Assembly (NCBI GenBank): GCA_002384855.1
Contig: DGBP01000041.1
Location: 1-56,646, forward strand
Direction: 5' to 3'
DNA from: Nocardioidaceae bacterium UBA4001
GTDB taxonomy: Bacteria > Actinomycetota > Actinomycetes > Propionibacteriales > Nocardioidaceae
Length of the DNA: 56,646 bases
Shown here: positions 16,345 through 23,879 of the stretch, in pieces
Numbering within the stretch: the stretch's first letter is position 1
How the letters are laid out: every line of letters starts with the position of its first letter
Position numbers and translations under genes: made by a program
The notes under the pieces: generated by a model
Database searches by the model: none
What the model saw: only the letters and a program-made list of their open reading frames with translations
Told to the model about the DNA's origin: nothing

Positions 16345-17138
16345 GCACCACCCGGGTCGTCCCGCTGCAGCTGCGCTCCGGCGTCGCGCTGGCCCTCGCC
16401 TCCGCCGTCGGGCTGCTCGGCTTCCTCTGGCCGTTCTTCGTCGAGCCGGGGGCGGCCCTCGACAGCTCCCACTCGGGCGACGCGCCGTACCTCTTCGTCG
16501 CGATCCTGCCGCTGCTCGCCGCCATCGTGCTCGCGGAGCTCACCGCCGGCGGCCTCGACGCGAAGGCCGTCGCCATGCTCGGCATGCTGTCGGCGGTCGG
16601 GGGTGCGCTGCGCGCGCTCGGCCCGGGCATGGCCGGGATCGAACCGAGCTTCGCGCTGGTCATCCTGGGTGGCCGCGTGTTCGGACGCGGGTTCGGCTTC
16701 GTGCTCGGGGCGACGACGATGTTCACCGGGGCGCTGATCACGGGCGGGGTCGGGCCGTGGCTGCCGTTCCAGATGATGACCGCGGCCTGGGTCGGTTTCC
16801 TCGCCGGGTCGCTGCCCCGCCTGCGCGGGCGGGCCGAGGTGGCGTTGCTCGCGGCCTACGGCGCGGTCGCCGGACTGGCGTTCGGGATGGTGATGAACAT
16901 CTGGTTCTGGCCGTTCGTCTCCTACGCCCCCGAGGTCAGCTACGTCACCGGCGCCCCGCTCGTGGAGAACCTCGGGCGGTACGCCCTCTTCTACGTCACG
17001 ACGTCGCTGCTGTGGGACGCCGGGCGGGCCGTGGTGACGGCAGGTGCCCTGCTCGTCGCCGGGACGGCGCTCCTGCGCGCGCTGCGCCGGGCGGGTCGTC
17101 GCGCGGCGTTCGGCGTCCCGGTCGCGTTCGAGCGCTGA
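16341..17138 (+). CDS. ECF transporter substrate-specific (S) component, probably for cobalamin or a precursor
   Basis: 265 residues from a GTG overlapping the ATPase stop by 4 bp. About six transmembrane helices are visible, starting at V-A-L-A-L-A-S-A-V-G-L-L-G-F. The loop I-L-G-G-R-V-F-G-R-G-F-G-F-V-L-G and the M-N-I-W-F-W-P-F segment are typical of actinobacterial ECF S proteins of the CbrT-like type. Substrate choice is inferred from the riboswitch only. The chain ends in a basic helix, R-A-L-R-R-A-G-R-R. It is the last gene of the operon and is followed directly by a strong palindrome. Confidence 0.85.
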   Translation: MSTTRVVPLQLRSGVALALASAVGLLGFLWPFFVEPGAALDSSHSGDAPYLFVAILPLLAAIVLAELTAGGLDAKAVAMLGMLSAVGGALRALGPGMAGIEPSFALVILGGRVFGRGFGFVLGATTMFTGALITGGVGPWLPFQMMTAAWVGFLAGSLPRLRGRAEVALLAAYGAVAGLAFGMVMNIWFWPFVSYAPEVSYVTGAPLVENLGRYALFYVTTSLLWDAGRAVVTAGALLVAGTALLRALRRAGRRAAFGVPVAFER

Positions 17139-17143
17139 TCCGG

Positions 17144-17177
17144 CGTCGTACGACGGTCGCGCGACCGTCGTACGACG
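17144..17177. terminator. 34-bp perfect palindrome between convergent genes, likely bidirectional terminator
   Basis: Positions 17144-17160 (cgtcgtacgacggtcgc) are followed immediately by their exact reverse complement, 17161-17177. There is no unpaired loop base at DNA level; the RNA would fold with a short gcgc-type loop. It sits 5 bp after the S-component stop and 15 bp before the gcvT stop on the other strand. There is no T-tract, which is common for actinobacterial terminators. A protein-binding role cannot be excluded. Confidence 0.65.
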
Positions 17178-17192
17178 GACCGGGGCCCTGGG

Positions 17193-18314
17193 TCAGGACT
17201 CCCGGACACCCGGTGTCACGAACGGCGGCTTGGTCACCGTGAAGACCTCTTGGCGGCCACGCACGTCGACCGACACCTCCGCGCCGTCGGTGACCTGGGA
17301 GGCGATCAGCGCCAGGCCCACGCCCTTCTTCAGCGTCGGGGAGAACGTGCCGGAGGTGACCTCGCCGAGCGGGACGTCGCGCACCAGCAGCACCCGCATG
17401 CCCGGGCGCGGGATGCCGCGACCGGTCGCGACGAGGCCGCGCAGCACCCGCTTGGGGCCGGTCTCCCGCTCCGCCGTCAACGCCGATCGGCCCCAGAAGC
17501 GCTCCTTCTTCCAACCGACCGCCCAGCCGAGCCGCGCCTCGTTGGGCGTGACCTCGCGGGTGATGTCCTGGCCGTGCAGGGGGTAGCCCATCTCGGTGCG
17601 CAGGGTGTCCCGCGCGCCGAGGCCGCACGCGGTGATGCCGTAGGACTCGCCGGCCACGAACAGCGCGTCCCACAGCGCTCCCACCACGTCGTTGGGGACC
17701 ACCAGCTCGTAGCCGCGTTCACCGGTGTAACCGGTGCGGCACACGACCACGGGGGTCCCCTCGAAGTCGGCCTGGACGAAGGACATGTAGTCGTGCCCCG
17801 TCGGGAAGCCGATCCCTTCGAGGACCTCGTCGGACCGGGTGCCCTGGACGGCGAGGATCGAGTACGCGTCGTGGCGGTCCTCGATCACGATGCCCTCGGG
17901 GGCCTCTGCCTCGAGCATCCGCACGACCTCGGGGGTGTTCGCGGCGTTGGGCACGAGGAGCACGTGGTCCTCGTCGTGGAGGTAGGCGATCAGGTCGTCG
18001 ACGATGCCCCCGGTCTCGGGGTCGCAGCACAGGGTGTACTGGGCCTTGCCCGGCTCGATGCGGTTCAGGTCGTTGGTCAGGCAGTCGTTGACGTACGCCG
18101 CCGCGCCGGGGCCGTGCACGAGCACCTTGCCCAGGTGGCTGACGTCGAAGACGCCCACCGCCTCACGGACAGCCGTGTGCTCCTTGATGACACCGGTGTA
18201 CTCCAGCGGCATCTCCCAGCCGCCGAACTCGGAGAACTTGGCGCCGAGCGCGACGTGCCGGTCGTGCAGGGCGGAACGACGCGGCGCGTCCGAGGAGGAC
18301 TCGAGATCAGACAT
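17193..18314 (-). CDS. gcvT: glycine cleavage system aminomethyltransferase (T protein)
   Basis: 373 residues. It transfers the methylene group from aminomethyl-lipoyl-H protein to tetrahydrofolate and releases ammonia. N-terminal hallmarks are G-G-W-E-M-P-L-E-Y-T and V-F-D-V-S-H-L-G-K. The folate/active-site region is T-N-D-L-N-R-I-E-P-G-K-A-Q-Y-T, followed by G-G-I-V-D-D-L. C-terminal hallmarks are R-T-G-Y-T-G-E-R-G-Y-E, A-R-D-T-L-R-T-E-M-G-Y and T-S-G-T-F-S-P. It is divergent from pepA. No glycine riboswitch is seen in the 88-bp gap. The lipoate synthesis genes lie 10 kb to the right. Confidence 0.95.
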   Translation of the reverse strand: MSDLESSSDAPRRSALHDRHVALGAKFSEFGGWEMPLEYTGVIKEHTAVREAVGVFDVSHLGKVLVHGPGAAAYVNDCLTNDLNRIEPGKAQYTLCCDPETGGIVDDLIAYLHDEDHVLLVPNAANTPEVVRMLEAEAPEGIVIEDRHDAYSILAVQGTRSDEVLEGIGFPTGHDYMSFVQADFEGTPVVVCRTGYTGERGYELVVPNDVVGALWDALFVAGESYGITACGLGARDTLRTEMGYPLHGQDITREVTPNEARLGWAVGWKKERFWGRSALTAERETGPKRVLRGLVATGRGIPRPGMRVLLVRDVPLGEVTSGTFSPTLKKGVGLALIASQVTDGAEVSVDVRGRQEVFTVTKPPFVTPGVRES

Positions 18315-18402
18315 GCCCGGAACCTACCGCAGTACGGCGCCCCCAAACCCCCGGCTAGCATTCCCGGGACGACGAGCACAGACGACGAGGGAGTCGAGCG
18401 CA

Positions 18403-19902
18403 GTGACGACGTACAGCCTCCGCAAGGGAGCAGCAGACAAGACCCGGGCCGACGTGGTCGTGGCCGGCGTGGTCAAGACCGACAAGGGCCTGGAGATGGC
18501 CGCCGGTGGTGAGGCGGTCGCCTCGGCGTACGGCCGCAAGCTCCGCCCGCTGCTCTCCACGCTCGGCTTCGAGGGCAAGCCCGGTGAGGTCGCGAAGATC
18601 CCCACCGGCGGCACCCTGAGGTCGCCCCTGCTGATCCTGGTCGGGCTCGGCGAGGCCGCGAAGCTCGACGCCGAGAAGGTACGACGGGCAGCCGGCGCCG
18701 CCGCGCGCGCGGTGTCGAACGCCCAGAGCGTCGCCCTCGCGCTGCCGGCCGGCGAGGCTGCACACGTGCGTGCGGTCCTCGACGGCTACCAGCTCGGCTG
18801 CTACGCGTTCACCGCGTTCAAGTCCACCCCGGCCCCCGACCGGGCCGGCGAGGTCGTCGTGCTCAGCGACCGGGCCAAGGACAAGGACGTGACCGAGGCG
18901 TTCGAGACCTCGCAGGTCGTGGCCGCCGCCACCGCGCTCGCCCGCGACTGGGTGAACACGCCCCCCGGGGACTTCACGCCGGCCAGGTTCGCCGACGCCG
19001 TGACCGCCACGAAGAAGGACCGCAAGGCCGCCAAGGTCACCGTCAAGGTGATGGCCGAGGACGAGCTCGAGGCCGGCGGCTACGGCGGCATCATCGGGGT
19101 CGGCCGCGGCTCGTCGAACGCCCCGCGCCTGGTGCAGTTGACCTACAAGCCCCGCGGCGCCAAGGCGCACCTCGCCCTGGTGGGCAAGGGGATCACCTAC
19201 GACTCCGGAGGCCTGAGCATCAAGCCGGCGGCCTCGATGATGACCATGAAGTGCGACATGGCCGGCGCCGCCTCCGTCGTGGCAGCCACCTTCGCGATCG
19301 CCGAGCTCGGCCTCCCCATCGCGGTCACCACCTACGCGCCGATGGCCGAGAACATGCCGTCCGGGACCGCGACGCGCCCCGGAGACGTCCTGACGATGTA
19401 CGGCGGCAAGACCGTCGAGGTGCTCAACACCGATGCCGAGGGCCGGCTCGTCCTGGCCGACGCGATCGTCAAGGCCACCGAGGACAAGCCCGACGTGATC
19501 GTCGACGTGGCGACCCTGACCGGTGCCTGCGTCGTGGCGCTCGGAGAGCGGGTCGGCGGCCTCCTCGGCAACGACGAGGCGCTGGTCGGCGACGTGCAGG
19601 CCGCCGGCGACCGCGTCGGTGAGGCGTTCTGGCCGCTGCCGATCCCCGAGGAGATGGGCGAGAAGGTTCGCTCGAACACCAAGATCGCCGACCTCGCCCA
19701 GCACAACGGCGAGCGCTGGGGCGGCACCCTGTACGCCGCGGCGTTCCTGCGCGAGTTCGTCGGCGGGACCACCTGGGCGCACCTCGACATCGCCGGCCCA
19801 GCGTTCAACGACAAGGCACCCTACGGCTACGTCCCCACCGGGGGCACCGGCATGTCGGTGGCCACCCTGGTCGAGCTCGCGACGTCGCTGTCCCAGCGCT
19901 GA
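18403..19902 (+). CDS. pepA: leucyl aminopeptidase (M17 family)
   Basis: 499 residues from the GTG at 18403, with gaggga 11-16 bp upstream. The metal site is formed by V-G-K-G-I-T-Y-D-S-G-G-L-S-I-K-P, K-C-D-M-A-G-A and the M17 signature N-T-D-A-E-G-R-L-V-L-A-D. The N-terminal ~170 residues are the usual macro-like regulatory domain. It removes N-terminal residues from peptides as a cytoplasmic hexamer with two metal ions per subunit. A tagcat box at 18356-18361 could be the -10 element. The open frame extends upstream to 18004, but that part lies antisense to gcvT and is not homologous. Confidence 0.94.
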   Translation: MTTYSLRKGAADKTRADVVVAGVVKTDKGLEMAAGGEAVASAYGRKLRPLLSTLGFEGKPGEVAKIPTGGTLRSPLLILVGLGEAAKLDAEKVRRAAGAAARAVSNAQSVALALPAGEAAHVRAVLDGYQLGCYAFTAFKSTPAPDRAGEVVVLSDRAKDKDVTEAFETSQVVAAATALARDWVNTPPGDFTPARFADAVTATKKDRKAAKVTVKVMAEDELEAGGYGGIIGVGRGSSNAPRLVQLTYKPRGAKAHLALVGKGITYDSGGLSIKPAASMMTMKCDMAGAASVVAATFAIAELGLPIAVTTYAPMAENMPSGTATRPGDVLTMYGGKTVEVLNTDAEGRLVLADAIVKATEDKPDVIVDVATLTGACVVALGERVGGLLGNDEALVGDVQAAGDRVGEAFWPLPIPEEMGEKVRSNTKIADLAQHNGERWGGTLYAAAFLREFVGGTTWAHLDIAGPAFNDKAPYGYVPTGGTGMSVATLVELATSLSQR

Positions 19903-19972
19903 CCCGTTCGTCGTCGGGGTCCTGGTCGCGCCGGGCGGGGTGGCGCTTCCCCACGTTCACCTGGGAAAGCAC

Positions 19973-20004
19973 CACCTACCTCGACAAATTCATCGAGGTA
20001 GGTG
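19973..20004. terminator. hairpin between convergent genes, 12-bp perfect stem
   Basis: The stem cacctacctcga (19973-19984) pairs exactly with tcgaggtaggtg (19993-20004) around the AT-rich 8-nt loop caaattca. It lies 70 bp after pepA and 30 bp before the end of the convergent small gene, so it can terminate both. A third copy of ggtaggtgg follows at 20017-20025, which allows an alternative pairing with arm 1. Confidence 0.65.
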
Positions 20005-20034
20005 CCGTTCTCTCGCGGTAGGTGGCGCGGCCGG

Positions 20035-20391
20035 TCAGGCCCCCGACTCCTTCTGGCGGCGGTTGTACTCGCGCATGCGGGCCGGATAGCCGACCACCGC
20101 AGCGTCGTACGACGGGATGCCGTGCCTGTTCGCGAAACGGTGCGCCCACTCGACCGAGGGCACCCGTCGACGGGTCCACTCACCGTCGTGGGCCACGAGC
20201 AGGATCGTCACGTCCGAAACCGCCGTACGCGGCTCGACGAACCCCTCGACGCCACGCCGGCTGCCGGCGAACTCCTCGAGATGCTTCTCGTCCGCGCTGC
20301 TCGAGGCACGCACGGTCGTCGGACCACGACCCCTCGGCCGCGACATCCTGCTCCCCCCACCACGCCGCCTGAAGCGGTCCAGCGAACCCAT
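20035..20391 (-). CDS. conserved small basic protein of unknown function
   Basis: 118 residues from the ATG at 20391; the open frame goes back to 20445, but the sequence before M-G-S-L-D-R-F-R-R-R is not convincing. It is strongly basic at the N-terminus. A strand, V-T-I-L-L-V-A-H-D-G-E-W, is followed by P-S-V-E-W-A-H-R-F-A-N-R-H-G-I-P and a C-terminal G-Y-P-A-R-M-R-E-Y-N-R-R. I recognise it as a conserved neighbour of pepA/lpd in actinobacteria but know of no function. There is no signal peptide or membrane helix. Confidence 0.68.
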   Translation of the reverse strand: MGSLDRFRRRGGGSRMSRPRGRGPTTVRASSSADEKHLEEFAGSRRGVEGFVEPRTAVSDVTILLVAHDGEWTRRRVPSVEWAHRFANRHGIPSYDAAVVGYPARMREYNRRQKESGA

Positions 20392-20511
20392 GCCCCAAGT
20401 GTGTCCTACGCGCCTGAGAGTTCCCTGACTCCCCGCTGTCGACACGAGTGCTGATGGTGCAAAGATGGGGGCCCGAACGAGCCCTCACATCTCACAAGTA
20501 CCGGAGGAGCA

Positions 20512-21909
20512 GTGGCAGACGCGAACCCAGGCGGCGCCGACAACTTCGACGTGGTGATCCTCGGCGCCGGCAGCGGTGGGTACGCCTGCGCCCTGCGCGC
20601 CGCCCAGCTCGGCCTGTCGGTCGCCCTGGTGGAGAAGGACAAGGTCGGAGGCACCTGCCTCCACGTCGGATGCATCCCGACCAAGGCGCTGCTGCATGCC
20701 GCCGAGGTCGCCGACTCCACCCGCGAGTCCGAGCAGTTCGGCGTCAACGCCACCCTCGAGGGCATCGACATGGCCGGGGTCAACAAGTACAAGGACGGCG
20801 TCGTCACGCGGCTCCACAAGGGCCTCACCGGTCTGGTGAAGGGTCGCGGCATCACCGTCGTCGAGGGCGAGGGCCGCCTCGTCGCCCACGACACGGTCGA
20901 GGTCGACGGGCGCCGGGTCGTCGGCCGCAACGTCGTGCTCGCCTCCGGGTCCTACTCCAAGGTGCTCCCGGGCATCGAGGTCGACGGCGAGCGCGTCCTC
21001 ACCTCCGACCACGCGCTCTCCCTCGACCGTGTCCCCACGTCCGTGGTCGTCCTCGGCGGCGGCGTGATCGGCTGCGAGTTCGCCTCGGTCTGGAGGTCCT
21101 TCGGCGCCGAGGTGACGATCGTCGAGGCCCTGCCCCGGCTGGTCCCCGCCGAGGACGAGGCGTCGTCGAAGGCGCTCGAGCGTGCCTTCCGCAAGCGCAG
21201 GATCGGGTTCCGCACCGGCACGCCGTTCACCTCCGTCGAGCGCACCGACGACGGGGTGCGGGTCACCGTGGAGGGTGGCGAGACGATCGAGGCCGAGATC
21301 CTCCTCGTCGCGGTGGGCCGTGGTCCGCGCACCGAGGGACTGGGGTACGACGAGCAGGGCATCACCCTGGAGCGCGGGTTCGTCCTCGCCGACGAGCGCT
21401 GCCGCACCAACGTCGAGGGCGTCTTCGCCGTCGGCGACATCGTCCCGGGGCTCCAGCTCGCCCATCGCGGCTTCGCGCAGGGCGTCTTCGTCGCCGAGGA
21501 GATCGCCGGTCTCTCCCCCACCCCGGTCGACGAGGCGGGCATCCCGCGCGTCACCTACTCCGACCCCGAGGTGGCCTCCGTCGGCCTGAACGAGGCGGCC
21601 GCCGTCGAGCAGTACGGCGCCGACCGGGTCGAGTCGCTGACCTACGACCTCGGCGGCAACGGCAAGAGCCAGATCCTCAGGACGCAGGGCTTCGTGAAGC
21701 TCGTGCGTCGCAAGGACGGCCCCGTGATCGGCGTACACATGGTCGGGGCGCGCGTCGGCGAGCTCATCGGAGAGGCGCAGCTTATTTACAGCTGGGAGGG
21801 GTACGCCGAGGACGTGGCTCCTCTCGTGCACGCCCACCCCACCCAGAACGAAGCGCTCGGAGAGGCGCACCTGGCACTCGCCGGGAAGCCTCTGCACGCG
21901 CACTCGTGA
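20512..21909 (+). CDS. lpd: dihydrolipoyl dehydrogenase (E3)
   Basis: 465 residues from the GTG at 20512, with a strong ggagga ribosome-binding site. It re-oxidises dihydrolipoamide of 2-oxoacid dehydrogenase and glycine-cleavage complexes using FAD and NAD. The FAD motif is G-A-G-S-G-G-Y, and the redox disulfide is Cys49/Cys54 in G-G-T-C-L-H-V-G-C-I-P. The NAD motif is L-G-G-G-V-I-G-C-E-F, the second FAD motif is V-F-A-V-G-D-I-V, and the catalytic His-Glu pair is in H-A-H-P-T-Q-N-E. It is followed 85 bp later by the E2 gene on the same strand, so the two probably form an operon. Confidence 0.95.
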   Translation: MADANPGGADNFDVVILGAGSGGYACALRAAQLGLSVALVEKDKVGGTCLHVGCIPTKALLHAAEVADSTRESEQFGVNATLEGIDMAGVNKYKDGVVTRLHKGLTGLVKGRGITVVEGEGRLVAHDTVEVDGRRVVGRNVVLASGSYSKVLPGIEVDGERVLTSDHALSLDRVPTSVVVLGGGVIGCEFASVWRSFGAEVTIVEALPRLVPAEDEASSKALERAFRKRRIGFRTGTPFTSVERTDDGVRVTVEGGETIEAEILLVAVGRGPRTEGLGYDEQGITLERGFVLADERCRTNVEGVFAVGDIVPGLQLAHRGFAQGVFVAEEIAGLSPTPVDEAGIPRVTYSDPEVASVGLNEAAAVEQYGADRVESLTYDLGGNGKSQILRTQGFVKLVRRKDGPVIGVHMVGARVGELIGEAQLIYSWEGYAEDVAPLVHAHPTQNEALGEAHLALAGKPLHAHS

Positions 21910-21994
21910 CCGTGTCCTCGTAGGCTCGACCCGCACGACCGGCCCAGCACGAGCAGCACCGCAGTCTCAGCCAGCAGAAGGAGCGAAGGAACGC

Positions 21995-23404
21995 ATGGCG
22001 ACCTCAGTCACTCTCCCGGCCCTCGGTGAGTCCGTCACCGAAGGCACCGTCACCCGCTGGCTCAAGCAGCCAGGCGACCGAGTCGAGGTCGACGAGCCGC
22101 TGCTCGAGGTCTCCACCGACAAGGTCGACACCGAGATCCCCTCACCGGTCGCCGGCACCCTGACCAAGATCCTCGTCCAGGAGGACGAGACCGTCGAGGT
22201 CGGCGCCGAGCTCGCCGTCGTCGGGTCGGGCGAGGCCGCCGCGGAGGCGCCGAACACCCCCGAGCCGGCCGCGGAGCCTGCGCCCGAGGAGAAGCCCGAG
22301 ACGGGCGGTGACTCCGGTCAGGCCGAGGAGCGCGACAAGGCCGCTGCCGAGGAGCAGCAGCAGATGCGCGAGACGAGTGGTGGCGAGGCTCCGGCACCGC
22401 AGGAGGCGCCGAAGGCTGAGGCGGCCCCGAAGCACGAGGCCGCGCCGGCCGGCTCCTCGAAGGAGGGCGGCGAGGGTGCCTACGTCACGCCCCTGGTCCG
22501 CAAGATGGCCGCCGACCAAGGCGTCGACCTGTCCCAGGTGACCGGCACCGGGGTCGGTGGCCGGATCCGCAAGCAGGACGTGCTCGAGGCCGCCAAGGCG
22601 CAGAAGGCCGCGGCGGAGACGAAGCCCGAGCCTGCCGCCGCGTCCGGTGCGCCGTCCGGGGGCGCCCCGAAGACGTCGTCTGCGCCGAGCCCGCTGCGAG
22701 GCAAGACCGAGCCGCTGAGCCGTCTGCGCAAGGTGATCGCGGCCCGCATGGTCGAGTCGATGCAGACCTCGGCCCAGCTGACCACGGTCGTCGAGGTGGA
22801 CGTGACCTCGATCGCGCGGCTGCGTGACTCGGTCAAGGCGGAGTTCGCCGAGCGGGAGGGCGTGAAGCTGTCGTTCATGCCGTTCCTGGCCAAGGCGACC
22901 GTCGACGCCCTCAAGTCGCACCCGTCGCTGAACGCGTCGATCGACACCGAGAAGGGCGAGGTCACCTACTACGACCACGAGAACCTCGGGGTCGCGGTCG
23001 ACACCGAGAAGGGCCTGCTCGTCCCGGTCCTCAAGGAGGCCGGTGACCTCTCGATCGCCGGGCTGGCGCGCAAGATCGCCGACATCGCCGACCGGACCCG
23101 CAACAACAAGATCGGGCCGGACGACCTGACCGGCGGCACCTTCACGCTGACCAACACCGGCAGCCGTGGTGCGCTGTTCGACACGCCGATCATCAACCAG
23201 CCGCAGGTGGCGATCCTGGGGACGGGCGCGATCGTGAAGCGCCCGGTGGTGATCGACGACTCGAACCTCGGGGAGACGATCGCGGTCCGGCACATGATGT
23301 ACCTGGCGCTGACCTACGACCACCGCCTCGTCGACGGTGCGGACGCCGCGCGCTTCCTCACCGACGTCAAGGACAGGCTCGAGAACGGCCAGTTCGAGGT
23401 CTGA
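21995..23404 (+). CDS. sucB: 2-oxoglutarate dehydrogenase E2, dihydrolipoamide succinyltransferase type
   Basis: 469 residues. There is a single lipoyl domain (1-78) with lipoylated Lys43 in S-T-D-K-V-D-T-E. A long Ala/Pro/Glu linker (about 80-160) follows, then a peripheral subunit-binding domain (Y-V-T-P-L-V-R-K-M-A, then G-T-G-V-G-G-R-I-R-K-Q-D-V), a second linker, and the catalytic domain with T-Y-D-H-R-L-V-D-G near the end. Many actinobacterial homologues have two or three lipoyl domains; this one has one. Whether it serves 2-oxoglutarate or pyruvate/branched-chain dehydrogenase cannot be decided from this sequence alone. An aaggagcgaaggaac ribosome-binding region precedes the ATG. Confidence 0.9.
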   Translation: MATSVTLPALGESVTEGTVTRWLKQPGDRVEVDEPLLEVSTDKVDTEIPSPVAGTLTKILVQEDETVEVGAELAVVGSGEAAAEAPNTPEPAAEPAPEEKPETGGDSGQAEERDKAAAEEQQQMRETSGGEAPAPQEAPKAEAAPKHEAAPAGSSKEGGEGAYVTPLVRKMAADQGVDLSQVTGTGVGGRIRKQDVLEAAKAQKAAAETKPEPAAASGAPSGGAPKTSSAPSPLRGKTEPLSRLRKVIAARMVESMQTSAQLTTVVEVDVTSIARLRDSVKAEFAEREGVKLSFMPFLAKATVDALKSHPSLNASIDTEKGEVTYYDHENLGVAVDTEKGLLVPVLKEAGDLSIAGLARKIADIADRTRNNKIGPDDLTGGTFTLTNTGSRGALFDTPIINQPQVAILGTGAIVKRPVVIDDSNLGETIAVRHMMYLALTYDHRLVDGADAARFLTDVKDRLENGQFEV

Positions 23405-23420
23405 GACCCCACCGCACCAC

Positions 23421-23460
23421 GACGACGCCCGCTGCCGGTCCTCCGGCGGCGGGCGTCGTC
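23421..23460 (+). terminator. strong intrinsic-type hairpin after sucB
   Basis: gacgacgcccgc (23421-23432) pairs with gcgggcgtcgtc (23449-23460). The stem continues inward through a wobble and five more pairs to a tcct loop at 23439-23442, giving about 18 bp. It begins 17 bp after the sucB stop. No T-tract follows, as is usual in this GC-rich genome. Confidence 0.8.
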
Positions 23461-23466
23461 CCGTCC

Positions 23467-23523
23467 GCCGACCCGGCTAGAACGCCGCCCCACAACCCGC
23501 CGACCCGGCTTGAACGCCGCCCC
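23467..23523. repeat. two direct copies of a 25-bp repeat (32-bp period), cluster A
   Basis: The unit is gccgacccggct-t/a-gaacgccgcccc. The copies at 23467-23491 and 23499-23523 differ by one base. They begin 6 bp after the sucB terminator. The same unit recurs in reverse orientation as cluster B at 23773-23855, with gt replacing ac after the tga. The clusters therefore form inverted ends around about 250 bp with no convincing gene. This gene-free stretch, 23405-23879, is otherwise empty apart from the terminator. Confidence 0.85.
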
Positions 23524-23772
23524 GAGAGCCAGAAGTTCCGGCGCAGATGCAGCCCTCGGTCAGAGAAGGTGCAGGAGCTCGTCCTGCCCTCCCGCGAGCC
23601 GTATCCCGCGGCCGGACATCTCGACGAAACGGCACCGGAACAGCAGGTTCTGTCGTCCCCGTCGCCGGTCACGCGCCACGTCCACGGCTCGGGTGGCGCG
23701 GCCGCGCGAGCGTCGTACCTAACACGCCGAGGACGTTAGCGAGTGCGGGCCGGGCGCGCCCTGACCGAAGCG

Positions 23773-23855
23773 GCGGCACTCAAGCCGGGTCGGCAGGCTT
23801 CTGCGCGGCACTCAAGCCGGGTCGGCGGTTTTCGCGCGGCACTCAAGCCGGGTCG
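23773..23855. repeat. three direct copies of the same repeat in reverse orientation, cluster B
   Basis: The unit gcggcactcaagccgggtcg occurs at 23773, 23805 and 23836 (starts 32 and 31 bp apart) with short, partly conserved linkers (gcaggcttctgc, gcggttttcgc). Reverse-complemented, it matches the cluster A unit over the gccgacccggcttga core and the following gccgc. It ends 24 bp before the start of the next gene. The spacers are about 10 bp and similar to each other, so this is not a CRISPR array. Confidence 0.85.
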
Positions 23856-23879
23856 CGAGGGGCATGTCAGAGTTTGCTC

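Noticed and set aside
18315..18402. Glycine riboswitch upstream of gcvT
   Set aside because: The gap is too short and shows none of the tandem-aptamer core motifs.
23547..23740. Gene inside the repeat-flanked core
   Set aside because: No start with ribosome-binding site and no clear domain; only a faint DUF559-like tail on the minus strand, too weak to annotate.
23773..23855. CRISPR-like array of three repeats
   Set aside because: Repeats are ~20 bp, spacers only ~10 bp and similar to each other, and there are no cas genes in the window.
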